NCBI RefSeq assembly: GCF_002086485.1
Contig: NZ_MVHF01000015.1
Location: forward strand, 1-64,000
DNA: 64,000 nt
From: Mycobacterium aquaticum
GTDB taxonomy: Bacteria; Actinomycetota; Actinomycetes; Mycobacteriales; Mycobacteriaceae
Direction: 5' to 3'
How positions within the stretch are numbered: position 1 is the first letter of the stretch; the number at the start of each line of letters is the position of its first letter. The notes below the pieces were generated by a model that did no database searches, had not been told where the DNA came from, and was given only the letters and a program-made list of their open reading frames with translations. The position numbers and the translations under genes were made by a program. Positions 41,488-50,910 of this stretch are shown here, one piece after another.

Positions 41488-41533
41488 GGTTAGGCAGAAT
41501 CTCACGATTCACGGCGACACGCCCACAAAATCA

Positions 41534-41569
41534 GACGTCCCGGCCACCTGATGTGGTAGCCGGGACGTC
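41534..41569 (-). terminator. Intrinsic terminator of the Fur-family gene
   Basis: GACGTCCCGGC (41534-41544) pairs perfectly with GCCGGGACGTC (41559-41569), with CCAC/GTGG pairing inside. On the minus strand the stem is followed at once by TGATTTTG. It lies 20 bases past the stop of the Fur gene. This is the clearest intrinsic terminator in the window. Confidence 0.8.
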
Positions 41570-41589
41570 CGGTGGGCTGCAGATGTGGT

Positions 41590-42030
41590 CTATGCGGTGT
41601 TGCGGTCGGCCTGGCATTCGGGGCAGACGCCCCAGAACACCACCTCGGCTTCGTCGATGGTGAAACCGTCGACATCCGCTGGCTCGAGGCAGGGCGCGGG
41701 CCCGACGACACATTCGACGTCGGCCACCCGGCCGCAGACTCGGCACACGAGGTGGTGGTGGTTGTCGCCGGCCCTGGTCTCGTAGCGGGCCGACGAGCCT
41801 GCCGGTTCGATCCGGCGAACCAGGCCCGCGGTGACGCAGGCCCGCAGCACGTCGTAGACGGCCTGGGTCGAGACCGATCCGAGCGATTGGCGGACCCGGG
41901 TGGCGAGGTCGTCTGCTGTGGCGTGCGGCTGGGCGGCCAGCGCCTCGAGGACCGCGACCCGCGGAGCGGTGACCCGAAGCCCCACGGCCCGCAAGCGAGC
42001 CCTGGGGTCGTCGTCATGCACCAGAGTCAC
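41590..42030 (-). CDS. Fur-family metal/peroxide-responsive repressor
   Basis: 146 residues. N-terminal winged helix (RLRAVGLRVTAPRVAVLEAL, HATADDLATRVRQSLGSVST, QAVYDVLRACVTAGLV). The dimerisation domain has NHHHLVCRVCGRVADVEC and a C-terminal VFWGVCPECQ, giving two CxxC pairs for a structural zinc, with the histidine cluster and EAEV acidic residues as the regulatory metal site. It is closest in style to the FurA/PerR side of the family and is not next to katG here. The gene has its own strong terminator and lies near the egt operon and a His-rich membrane protein, so a redox or metal link with those is possible. Confidence 0.9.
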   Translation of the reverse strand: MTLVHDDDPRARLRAVGLRVTAPRVAVLEALAAQPHATADDLATRVRQSLGSVSTQAVYDVLRACVTAGLVRRIEPAGSSARYETRAGDNHHHLVCRVCGRVADVECVVGPAPCLEPADVDGFTIDEAEVVFWGVCPECQADRNTA

Positions 42031-42079
42031 CGCTCCAGTATGCGCCTTGTCTGGAGTCGGTCAAAAAGAGCTGCGATGG

Positions 42080-42487
42080 TCAGCGGGAGGGTGTGGTCGT
42101 CGGGGCGCCCGGTTGCCCACCTGGGCCTGCGGGACCACCCGGGCCGAAGCCAGGTCCACCCTGACCCGGTGCACCCGGACCGCCCTGCTGTCCAGGGCCG
42201 CCCTGACCCCACCCGCCGTGGTGGTGGAACATCATCCCGGGGCGTTCCCAGCCACCGCCGCCGTGGTGATGATGTCCGCCGCCCGAGTGGGCGCCGAGGA
42301 AGAACCCGGTGCCGAAGACGACGGCGACGATGAAGACCGTGCCCGCAGCGATGCCGACCCAGGCCAGCGCTTGGAACAGTCGATTCGGCCTGCGCTCCTC
42401 GACGACGGCAGGCGCCGCCGGGGGTGCGGTGACAGGCGGCTCGGCCGTGGCGACCGGACCGGTGGGTTCGGAAGATGTATCAGTCAT
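42080..42487 (-). CDS. Single-span membrane protein with His/Gly-rich tail
   Basis: The ATG at 42487 gives 135 residues, unrecognised. Residues 1-40 are cytoplasmic and proline-rich. One transmembrane helix follows (ALAWVGIAAGTVFIVAVVFG). The outer part is GAHSGGGHHHHGGGGWERPG then MMFHHHGGWGQGGPGQQGGP and a glycine/proline tail. The two histidine clusters suggest metal binding at the cell surface. The downstream neighbour on the same strand, 49 bases away, is the Fur-family regulator, so the two may share a transcript and a metal-handling role. This is inference from composition and position. Confidence 0.7.
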   Translation of the reverse strand: MTDTSSEPTGPVATAEPPVTAPPAAPAVVEERRPNRLFQALAWVGIAAGTVFIVAVVFGTGFFLGAHSGGGHHHHGGGGWERPGMMFHHHGGWGQGGPGQQGGPGAPGQGGPGFGPGGPAGPGGQPGAPTTTPSR

Positions 42488-42553
42488 GTAAGCCAGCTTG
42501 CGAGTGTCAACCAAGTGCCGATCATGAATTGGCTATGTATTCCCTGTGCATGC

Positions 42554-43696
42554 TCACCAGGGCTTTATCGGGTTTACAGCGTACTGAATCACCCGGTACG
42601 GCGTCGCGCCACCGCCGGGCGTGGTGTTCCACTGGCTGACGAACACCCGCACCTCGTCGAGCGTCGATCCCGGGGAGATGTAGCCGCCGTACGGCTGCGC
42701 CAGTTGGTTGTCCTCGGGCGGCGGCAGCGTCTCGGCCGGATCCGGCCAGTCCACGCCGCGGCCCACCACCACGGTGGTCACCGGTGCCGTCCCGAGACCG
42801 GTGGGGTCGTAGGCGACCCGGATCTCCATGTTGCCGGTGCTGGCGTTGAAATACGACAGGACGGGCTTGCCGTCGATCTGCTTGATGCTCATCTCACCGA
42901 CCTTGTCCGACCACAACGGCGTCGGCGGCTTGCCCCAACCCGCTTTGGCCGACCAGCCCTGCCAGCCGGCGCGGTCGGTGAACCTCTGCGGCGTGCTTCG
43001 GTAGAGGAACACCTGCCCGCTGCGGTCGAAGTTGTTGGCGACGATGTAGACCCAGCCGCTCTGCGATTCGGCCGTCGGGACAGGGTCGTAATAGCCGCTG
43101 ATCTGTGACTGCCCGCCGCCCTGATAACTCGCCGGCCGCACGGAACCCGGGACGGTCTGCCAATTGCCCCGTGAGGCATCGGCTTTCACCAACCTGGAGT
43201 TCTGCGGGCGCAGGTTGGCCGTGGTGCTCACCATCAGGTAGTTGTCCCGGTTGATCGAGACTACGCCCGCGGGCAACTGGGAACTGCCCGGCGGCGTCTT
43301 GTCGGCCAGCAACGGGGTGCCCACCACGGCTCCGGTCACACCGTCGTAGCGGACGCCCGCAGGATCGTCGACCGAATCCGGGTCGACGTGCAGTGCGATC
43401 GGTGCGTGCCAGTTGCCGAAGCCCACCGCCTGCCCGGCGAAGCTGTCACCGCACACTTGCAGGAGACGGGCCGGGAACTCCATGAACTCGCACAGGTCGG
43501 TCGCGCCGATCCCGTAATCCCCTGTGGGAGTGCCCGTTCCGGCGGCCGGCGCGATCCGCAGCACCTGTCCCGGACCCAGCGGCGCCAGCACCGGACCGGG
43601 AGCGGGCGACGGCGGGTCGGCATGCGCCGAGGGCACCTGCCACAACGACACGGCAACCGCCGTCGCCGCGGCAACGAACCTCAGGGCGGCGGACAC
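42554..43696 (-). CDS. Secreted DUF4185-type protein (Rv3707c-like)
   Basis: 380 residues with a Sec signal (LRFVAAATAVAVSLWQVPSA, cut near AHADPPS). The mature protein has the repeating beta-blade pattern of a propeller: VGFGNWHAPIALHVDPDSVD, QSGWVYIVANNFDRSGQVFL, YRSTPQRFTDRAGWQGWS and KPVLSYFNASTGNMEIRVAY, matching DUF4185. Relatives in actinobacteria act on surface glycans, but function here is not proven. The gene is 7 bases after the asd stop on the same strand and so may be cotranscribed with the aspartate-pathway genes, as in M. tuberculosis. Confidence 0.82.
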   Translation of the reverse strand: MSAALRFVAAATAVAVSLWQVPSAHADPPSPAPGPVLAPLGPGQVLRIAPAAGTGTPTGDYGIGATDLCEFMEFPARLLQVCGDSFAGQAVGFGNWHAPIALHVDPDSVDDPAGVRYDGVTGAVVGTPLLADKTPPGSSQLPAGVVSINRDNYLMVSTTANLRPQNSRLVKADASRGNWQTVPGSVRPASYQGGGQSQISGYYDPVPTAESQSGWVYIVANNFDRSGQVFLYRSTPQRFTDRAGWQGWSAKAGWGKPPTPLWSDKVGEMSIKQIDGKPVLSYFNASTGNMEIRVAYDPTGLGTAPVTTVVVGRGVDWPDPAETLPPPEDNQLAQPYGGYISPGSTLDEVRVFVSQWNTTPGGGATPYRVIQYAVNPIKPW

Positions 43697-43703
43697 GCCG
43701 CGC

Positions 43704-44738
43704 TCAGAGCTCGGCGGCCAGCAACTCGGCGATCTGAATCGTGTTCAGCGCCGCGCCTTTTCGCAGGTTGTCACCCGAGACGAACAGGGCGAGACCACGC
43801 CCGTCGGGCACACCGGGATCCTGGCGGATCCGACCGACCAGCGACTCGTCGACACCGGCCGCGGCCAGCGGCGTGGGTACGTCGACCAGCTTCACCCCTG
43901 GCGCGTCGGCCAGCAGTTCCTTGGCGCGCAGAGGCGAAAGCGGTTGGGCGAACTCGGCATTGATCGACAGCGAGTGCCCGGTGAACACCGGCACCCGCAC
44001 GCAGGTGCCCGACACCAGCAGCTCGGGGATACCCAGGATCTTGCGGCTCTCGAAGCGCAGCTTCTGGTCCTCGTCGGTCTCCCCCGAGCCGTCGTCGACC
44101 AGCGAACCCGCCAGCGGGACCACGTTGAAGGCAATGGGCGCAACGTATTTGACCGGTGCGGGGTATTCGAGCGCCGATCCATTGTGCACCAGCGCCTCTG
44201 CGCCGTCGACGACCGCGCGGGTCTGGGTGGCGAGTTCCTCGACACCGGCCAGGCCACTGCCCGACACCGCCTGGTAGCTGGACACGATGAGCCGGGTCAG
44301 GCCGGCTTCTTCGTGCAGCACCTTGAGCACTGGCATCGCAGCCATGGTGGTGCAGTTCGGGTTGGCGATGATGCCCTTCGGACGGGTACCCGCGTCACGC
44401 AAGAAATTGACCTCGGAGACCACCAGCGGGACCTCGGGGTCCTTGCGCCAGGCCGAGGAGTTGTCGACGACGACGGCGCCGGCCGCGGCGAACCGCGGAG
44501 CCTGCACACGCGACATGGTCGCGCCCGCCGAAAAGAGCGCAATGTCCAGCCCGGACGGGTCGGCGGTCTCGCTGTTCTCGACCTCGATCTCCTGGCCGCG
44601 GAACGGCAGCTTCTTGCCCTCCGAGCGGGCCGAGGCGAAGAACCGCACCGAGCTGGCGGGGAAGTTGCGCTCCTCGAGCAAGGTGCGCATGACCTGGCCG
44701 ACCTGACCGGTCGCGCCGACCACACCGATGTTGACCAT
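43704..44738 (-). CDS. asd: Aspartate-semialdehyde dehydrogenase
   Basis: 344 residues. It reduces aspartyl phosphate to aspartate semialdehyde with NADPH, the branch point to lysine, diaminopimelate, threonine and methionine. Seen: the N-terminal nucleotide loop IGVVGATGQVGQVMRTLLEE, FSAGATMSRVQAPRFAAAGA, the catalytic cysteine in IIANPNCTTMAAMPVL, and FTGHSLSINAEFAQPLSP with a conserved histidine. Five bases after lysC in the standard mycobacterial lysC-asd operon. Confidence 0.97.
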   Translation of the reverse strand: MVNIGVVGATGQVGQVMRTLLEERNFPASSVRFFASARSEGKKLPFRGQEIEVENSETADPSGLDIALFSAGATMSRVQAPRFAAAGAVVVDNSSAWRKDPEVPLVVSEVNFLRDAGTRPKGIIANPNCTTMAAMPVLKVLHEEAGLTRLIVSSYQAVSGSGLAGVEELATQTRAVVDGAEALVHNGSALEYPAPVKYVAPIAFNVVPLAGSLVDDGSGETDEDQKLRFESRKILGIPELLVSGTCVRVPVFTGHSLSINAEFAQPLSPLRAKELLADAPGVKLVDVPTPLAAAGVDESLVGRIRQDPGVPDGRGLALFVSGDNLRKGAALNTIQIAELLAAEL

Positions 44739-44743
44739 CTCGT

Positions 44744-46009
<1,266 letters not shown>

Positions 46010-46085
46010 TGTCTGTCCTTCGAGAACGCGGGAATGAGTCGCATCAAGGATAAGGGAGACGTGCAGCTGGTTTTTTGTCGCCCGG

Positions 46086-47069
46086 TCAGGGGACCGTCAT
46101 GAAGGTGAACGGTTGCGCCGGCCGGAACTGCGAACTCGCATCGCCGGCGTACACGGTCTTCTCCCCCTCACCGAGATCGAGCCGCAGGGTTGGCGCACCC
46201 TCGCTGAAATCCAGGTTCGCCAGCTCCACCCAGAACGTGTTCGGGGACAGTGCCGACTCGAAGAAATAGCGCAGCGCCTTGTGGTCGACGACGGTGCGCC
46301 AGCGGGTCGAGGAGATGTTCGGTTCGTCGGAGGTCGCGATGCCGTACGGGGTCGACGCGTTGCGCACGACGCTGAACACCGCGGCCACCGACAGCACGGG
46401 ATCGTCGGACTTGGGTATGGCATTGATGTAGAAGGACGCCCGCACAAATCGGTCCGCCGCGCGGTTGGTGCCGGGCAGCATGACGGTGCCGCCGATCTCC
46501 TCCCAGTACTCGGTGATGGCGAGTTGCTTGGAGAAGATCGGCGAGTTGGTCATCACCTGGTACTGGCGGCCATGGTGGATGGTCTGTCGCCCGTCGACGT
46601 ACTCGACGATCGCGCTGTCACCCGTACCGTCGGACATGGCCAGGTGCAACGTGGCCATCCGCTCTTCACCGGGTACATCGGCGGTCGCGACGCGTAACGG
46701 AGTCGCGGTCAATGCCGCGACGGCCTCGGCGACGGAACCGAAGTTGTCCAGGACGTACTGGCCCCACAGCGACAGGGCCACCGCAGGGCCTGCGGTGTCG
46801 GCGGCCGGGTACTGCGATTCGGCGAGCCACAGCAGGTTCACCGCAAGGCCCGCCTCGTTGACCCCGTCGGTGGTGCAGATGTCGTAGCCGGTGGCCACCA
46901 CGCTGCCGTACTTCGCAGTCCATTTCACCGAGTCCGGTCCGGCCTGCCCGGTGCGTGCCACCCCGCGGGGCAACACCCACAGATTGGTGCCGATCTCCAG
47001 TTTCCAGTCCATCGAACGGCCGGTGACGACGCGATCACCGGTCCCGAGGTAGACGACGCGGGTGCACAT
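46086..47069 (-). CDS. Choloylglycine hydrolase / penicillin V acylase family Ntn hydrolase
   Basis: The ATG at 47069 gives 327 residues. It begins MCTRVVYLGTGDRVVTGRSM, so Cys2 is the N-terminal nucleophile once Met is removed; the arginine and RSMDW motif follow as in the family. Further marks: TDGVNEAGLAVNLLWLAES, YQVMTNSPIFSKQLAITEYW and RWRTVVDHKALRYFFESA. Such enzymes cut amide bonds of bile salts, penicillin V or N-acyl homoserine lactones; the substrate here is not known. No signal peptide. Divergent from amt. A much longer minus-strand frame running on through amt is not part of the gene. Confidence 0.88.
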   Translation of the reverse strand: MCTRVVYLGTGDRVVTGRSMDWKLEIGTNLWVLPRGVARTGQAGPDSVKWTAKYGSVVATGYDICTTDGVNEAGLAVNLLWLAESQYPAADTAGPAVALSLWGQYVLDNFGSVAEAVAALTATPLRVATADVPGEERMATLHLAMSDGTGDSAIVEYVDGRQTIHHGRQYQVMTNSPIFSKQLAITEYWEEIGGTVMLPGTNRAADRFVRASFYINAIPKSDDPVLSVAAVFSVVRNASTPYGIATSDEPNISSTRWRTVVDHKALRYFFESALSPNTFWVELANLDFSEGAPTLRLDLGEGEKTVYAGDASSQFRPAQPFTFMTVP

Positions 47070-47204
47070 GCGCCCAAAGGCTAGCCAGCTCGGACCCTGC
47101 TCAGGCGTAATCCGCCCGCAACACGCGAATCCCGTTCCCGTAACACAAGCGTCGTCTATTGGCGGGGATCGGCCCGACGGGCCGCCACCCTCAGGAGATA
47201 TTTG

Positions 47205-48458
47205 ATGGACACAGGAACCACGGCGTTCATGCTCTGTTGCATCATCGGGCTGACGATGATGATCCCCGGCCTGGCGCTGTTCTACGGCGGCATGGTCTCG
47301 GTGAAGAGCTCGACCAACATGATGATGATGACGTTCGGTGCGGTCGCTGTCGTCGGTGTGCTCTGGATCCTCTTCGGGTTTTCCATGACGTTCGGCACCT
47401 CGTACGGCGGGTTCGTCGGGAGCTTCACCGAGTTCCTCGGCATGAAGAACCTGCTGGAACCGATGACCACCATCAACGGCCTGCCGGTCAGCCTCTTCTC
47501 GCTGTTCCAGGCATTGTTCGCGGCCATCACCGTGGCGCTGATCTCGGGAGCGGCCGCCGACCGGATGAAGTTCGCCGCATGGATGGTCTTCGCGACCATC
47601 TGGGCCGTGTTGGTCTACTTCCCCGTCGCACACTGGGTGTTCGCGGTCGACGGCACCGTGACCAAAGACTCGGTGGGCGGCTGGATCGCCAACAAGCTGC
47701 ACGCCATCGACTTCGCGGGCGGCACCGCGGTGCACATCAACGCAGGCGCCGCCGCGCTGGCCGTGGCCATCGTGCTCGGTAAGGGCGTCAACTGGGGCCG
47801 GTTGCGTAAGCCGCACAACGTGCCGTTGACCCTGCTGGGAGCGGGGCTGCTGTGGGCCGGCTGGTACGCGTTCAACGGCGGCTCGGCGCTGGCCGCGGGC
47901 AATTCGGCCGCCATCGTCATGGTCACCACGTTCGTCGCGACCTGCGCGGCCACGCTGGCCTGGCTCGCGGTCGAGAAACTCAAGGACGGACACGTCACGG
48001 GCGTCGGCGCCGCGGCGGGCGCCATCACCGGCCTGGTGGCCATCACCCCGGCCTGCGGTGCCGTCACGCCCGTCGGTGCGATCGTGCTCGGCCTGGTCGC
48101 GGGGGCGATCTGCCCGCTGGCCGTCGGCCTGAAGGACAAGTTCGGCTACGACGACTCTCTCGACGTGGTCGGTGTGCACCTCGTCGGCGGCGTCATCGGC
48201 ACGCTGCTCATCGGCTTGCTGGCCAGTGACACGATGCCCAACAAGGTCAACGGCCTGTTCTACGGCGGCGGCTTCGACCAGCTGTGGCGCCAGGCCGTCG
48301 CGGCACTGGCCGTGATGGTCTATTCGTTCGTCATCGCCTACCTCATCGCGCTGGCGATCAAGAAGACGATCGGCATCCGCATCTCGCCGGAAGACGAGGA
48401 ACTCGGCATCGACACCAAGGTCCATCGCGACGCCGCCTACGAGCTCGAACTCGTCTGA
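47205..48458 (+). CDS. amt: Ammonium transporter
   Basis: The ATG at 47205 follows CAGGAGA and gives 417 residues with eleven hydrophobic helices. Family marks: MMIPGLALFYGGMVSVKSST near the start, FAGGTAVHINAGAAALAVA (first pore histidine), and DVVGVHLVGGVIGTLLIGLL (second pore histidine). The cytoplasmic tail IRISPEDEELGIDTKVHRDA is typical for interaction with a PII protein, but no glnK or glnD follows. Instead an XRE-cupin regulator and thiocyanate hydrolase genes lie downstream. The upstream 135 bases are shared with the divergent Ntn hydrolase gene. Confidence 0.95.
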   Translation: MDTGTTAFMLCCIIGLTMMIPGLALFYGGMVSVKSSTNMMMMTFGAVAVVGVLWILFGFSMTFGTSYGGFVGSFTEFLGMKNLLEPMTTINGLPVSLFSLFQALFAAITVALISGAAADRMKFAAWMVFATIWAVLVYFPVAHWVFAVDGTVTKDSVGGWIANKLHAIDFAGGTAVHINAGAAALAVAIVLGKGVNWGRLRKPHNVPLTLLGAGLLWAGWYAFNGGSALAAGNSAAIVMVTTFVATCAATLAWLAVEKLKDGHVTGVGAAAGAITGLVAITPACGAVTPVGAIVLGLVAGAICPLAVGLKDKFGYDDSLDVVGVHLVGGVIGTLLIGLLASDTMPNKVNGLFYGGGFDQLWRQAVAALAVMVYSFVIAYLIALAIKKTIGIRISPEDEELGIDTKVHRDAAYELELV

Positions 48459-48484
48459 CTCACGACCCACGGAAGGCTCCGCAG

Positions 48485-48510
48485 CCCCACGCCGCCACGT
48501 CGGCGTGGGG
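48485..48510 (+). terminator. Strong GC hairpin after amt
   Basis: CCCCACGCCG (48485-48494) pairs perfectly with CGGCGTGGGG (48501-48510) around a 6-base loop, 27 bases past the amt stop. It is followed by AAATGC rather than a T-run. It probably ends or attenuates amt transcription before the XRE-cupin gene. Confidence 0.6.
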
Positions 48511-48588
48511 AAATGCGGCAGGATGCGGAGGGAAATACGTTAAACAGGTAACTGTGAGCGCCAGCCAGAAGCCGAAGGCGGATTGCGC

Positions 48589-49236
48589 ATGAGTGAAGTC
48601 CCCCTACTCCGCAACAAGTCGGGCACCGCCCGGGACCGCGATCCGCTTGCCACGGCCGATGAACTCGAGTTCGAGGCGGCGATCGGGCGCAATGTGCGCC
48701 AGCTGCGCCAGCAGCACGGCCTGACGGTCGCCGACATGGCGGCCCAGGTCGGGATCTCCAAGGCCATGCTGTCCAAGATCGAGAACGCGCAGACCTCGTG
48801 CAGCCTGTCCACTCTTGCGTTGTTGGCCAAGGGCTTGGACGTGCCGGTGACCAGCCTGTTTCGCGGTGCGGACGTGGAACGTCCGGCCGCGTTCGTCAAG
48901 GCGGGCACCGGAGCGCGCATCGTGCGCGAGGGCACGCGCGAGGGCCACGAGTACCAGCTGCTCAGCTCGTTGCGCGGGGAACACAAGCGGCTGGAATGCC
49001 TGCATGTGACGCTGTCGGAGAAGAGTCAGACATATCCGTTGTTCCAGCATCCCGGCACCGAGTTCATCTTCATGCTCGAAGGCGTGATGGATTACAGCCA
49101 CAGCCGCTCGGTGTACCGGTTACACCCTGGCGACTCGCTGCAGATCGACGGCGAGGGCGCCCACGGCCCGACCGATCTGGTGGAGCTACCGATCCGGTTC
49201 TTGTCGGTCATCGCCTTCCCCGATTCGCAGGTCTGA
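48589..49236 (+). CDS. XRE-family transcriptional regulator with cupin sensor, paralogue of the 3.6-kb regulator
   Basis: Start ATG at 48589 (another ATG 6 bases earlier), 215 residues. The helix-turn-helix is VRQLRQQHGLTVADMAAQVG then ISKAMLSKIENAQTS. The cupin includes PLFQHPGTEFIFMLEGVM and HPGDSLQIDGEGAHGP. It is about 80% identical to the regulator at 3614-4261 by direct reading, with the recognition helix unchanged, so both may bind the same operator. A GTTA-N6-TAAC repeat lies at 48539-48552, about 37 bases before the start. Position between amt and the thiocyanate hydrolase operon suggests control of these nitrogen-source genes. Confidence 0.88.
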   Translation: MSEVPLLRNKSGTARDRDPLATADELEFEAAIGRNVRQLRQQHGLTVADMAAQVGISKAMLSKIENAQTSCSLSTLALLAKGLDVPVTSLFRGADVERPAAFVKAGTGARIVREGTREGHEYQLLSSLRGEHKRLECLHVTLSEKSQTYPLFQHPGTEFIFMLEGVMDYSHSRSVYRLHPGDSLQIDGEGAHGPTDLVELPIRFLSVIAFPDSQV

Positions 49237-49359
49237 CCGAGAACACCGCTGCGAGCTGAATTTTCGCGCGCGTAAGTCGCGGATTCCACCATGCGCGAGT
49301 GGCAGCGTCACTAAAGTTCGAAGGCGTCTGCTCGACAGTGCCCGCCGAGGGGAACTCCC

Positions 49360-50196
49360 ATGAGCACAGCCGCCGAACGCGCCGCCCACCTGGAATTGGT
49401 CGGACGACTCAAGTCCGCCTATCCGGAGATGCCGGACGCGCCGCCACCCGATCTGCTCGATCACGAGCGCTTCCTGGCGTACATGAAGACCGTCCATGAC
49501 GTCGGCGGTGAGCCGGACGCTCCGATGAAGTACGAGAACAAGGATTACGAGTACTGGGAGCACATGACCTACGTCATCTGCGAGGTGCTCGCGTGGCGCG
49601 GGATCTGGCTGTCGGAGGAACGCCGCCGCATCGGCAACGTCGACGTCGGGCGCGCGGTCTATCAGGGCTTCCCCTATTACGGGCGGTGGCTGTGGGCGGT
49701 CGCGCGGGTGTTGGTGGAGAAACACCACATCAGCCTCGGTGAGCTGACCCAACGCATGGTCGAGGTCAAGGACCGCTACGAGGGCGGCCTCGCGGGCCAC
49801 AAGCTCGAGGCGCAACCGAAGTCCGAGGGTGACGGCGCGGACGTCAGGCGCAACGAACACCACATCCGTGCGGTCGGCAAGGGCGACCCGCAGGTCTATG
49901 CCGGGCAGGCGGGCGAGCCCAAGTTCCGGGTGGGCGACGCGGTGAAGGTCCGCGAGCTGCCGATCCTGCTCTACACGCGCACTCCCGAATACGTCCGCGG
50001 CGCCCGGGGCGAGATCGCCGAGGTCACCTACGAGAGCCCGGCGGCCGAGGACGAGACGTGGGACCGCGCCGACGCCACACCCGAGTGGTTCTACATCGTG
50101 CGCTTCAACCAGTCCGAGCTGTGGCACGGCTACACCGGCACGGCGAGCGACACCTTGCAGACAGAGATCCCCGAACGTTGGCTGGAGAGGGCCTGA
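49360..50196 (+). CDS. scnBA: Thiocyanate hydrolase, fused beta-alpha subunit (nitrile hydratase beta-like)
   Basis: 278 residues after a GAGGGGA ribosome site. Residues about 40-145 match the separate beta subunit of Thiobacillus thiocyanate hydrolase (HDVGGEPDAPMKYENKDY, LAWRGIWLSEERRRIGNVDV, FPYYGRWLWAVARVLVEKHH). Residues about 170-278 match the separate alpha subunit (GDPQVYAGQAGEPKFRVGDA, ILLYTRTPEYVRGARGEI, YESPAAEDE, and the ending TLQTEIPERWLERA). Together they equal a nitrile hydratase beta chain in the ancestral order. The enzyme turns thiocyanate into carbonyl sulfide and ammonia. The next gene is the metal-binding gamma chain; the stop and start overlap by one base (TGATG). Confidence 0.85.
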   Translation: MSTAAERAAHLELVGRLKSAYPEMPDAPPPDLLDHERFLAYMKTVHDVGGEPDAPMKYENKDYEYWEHMTYVICEVLAWRGIWLSEERRRIGNVDVGRAVYQGFPYYGRWLWAVARVLVEKHHISLGELTQRMVEVKDRYEGGLAGHKLEAQPKSEGDGADVRRNEHHIRAVGKGDPQVYAGQAGEPKFRVGDAVKVRELPILLYTRTPEYVRGARGEIAEVTYESPAAEDETWDRADATPEWFYIVRFNQSELWHGYTGTASDTLQTEIPERWLERA

Positions 50197-50906
50197 TGAC
50201 GGATCACCACGACCACGATCACGACCACGCGCGCACGGTCAAGCCCATGGTGGACGAGATCACCGACTTCGAAGTGCTCGAGATCGCCCTGCGTGAACTG
50301 TGTATCGAGAAGGGCATCTTCACCGCCGAGGAGCACCGCCGGTTCACCGAGTTCGCCGAGCAGATCGGCCCGACGCCGGCCGCCCGCCTGGTCGCGCGGG
50401 CCTGGCTGGATCCGGAGTTCAAGCAGCTCGCGCTGACCGACGCGCTGGCAGCGAGCAAAGCCGTCGGCGTCGACTGGCTGGAGCCGACCGGCTTCGGCAC
50501 GCCGAGCGATTTCACCGCGTTCAAGATCCTCGAGGACACCCCGACCCTGCACAACGTCATCGTCTGTGCGCTGTGCTCGTGCTACCCGCGGCCCATCCTG
50601 GGTAATTCACCCGAGTGGTACCGCACCCCCAACTACCGCAGGCGTTTGGTGCGTTGGCCGCGCCAGGTACTCGCCGAATTCGGCCTCTACCTTCCCGACG
50701 ACGTGGAGGTCCGCGTCGAGGATTCCAACCAGAAGCATCGCTTCATGGTGATGCCCATGCGCCCCGAGGGCACCGAGGGCTGGGACGAGGATCAGCTCGC
50801 CGAGATCATCACGCGGGACTGCCTCATCGGCGTCGCGCTGCCCAAGCCGGGCGTCACCACCAATGTGATCGTCGACACCCGCCCTGCGGTCCACCCGGCG
50901 GAGTGA
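50196..50906 (+). CDS. scnC: Thiocyanate hydrolase gamma subunit (cobalt-binding; nitrile hydratase alpha-like)
   Basis: 236 residues opening with the His/Asp-rich MTDHHDHDHDHARTVKPMVD, as in the Thiobacillus gamma chain. Strong matching segments: AARLVARAWLDPEFKQLALT, ASKAVGVDWLEP, CYPRPILGNSPEWYRTPNYR, RWPRQVLAEFGLYLP and DQLAEIITRDCLIGVALPKP. The metal site is VCALCSC (Cys124, Cys127, Ser128, Cys129), where the two outer cysteines become sulfinic and sulfenic acids. The residue after the first cysteine is Ala; known enzymes have Thr (cobalt) or Ser (iron). The arginine-rich RRRLVRWPR segment favours the thiocyanate hydrolase branch over nitrile hydratase. Confidence 0.87.
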   Translation: MTDHHDHDHDHARTVKPMVDEITDFEVLEIALRELCIEKGIFTAEEHRRFTEFAEQIGPTPAARLVARAWLDPEFKQLALTDALAASKAVGVDWLEPTGFGTPSDFTAFKILEDTPTLHNVIVCALCSCYPRPILGNSPEWYRTPNYRRRLVRWPRQVLAEFGLYLPDDVEVRVEDSNQKHRFMVMPMRPEGTEGWDEDQLAEIITRDCLIGVALPKPGVTTNVIVDTRPAVHPAE

Positions 50907-50910
50907 CGTG

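Noticed and set aside
47070..47204. GlnR binding site before amt
   Set aside because: Fragments such as GTAACAC are present, but I could not place a convincing pair of half-sites with correct spacing; a matrix search is needed.
46086..48470. A 794-residue minus-strand frame covering the Ntn hydrolase and the whole amt gene
   Set aside because: Its first 467 residues are antisense to amt and have Asp/Gly/His/Arg-rich shadow composition. The real protein begins MCTRVV at 47069 with the catalytic Cys2.
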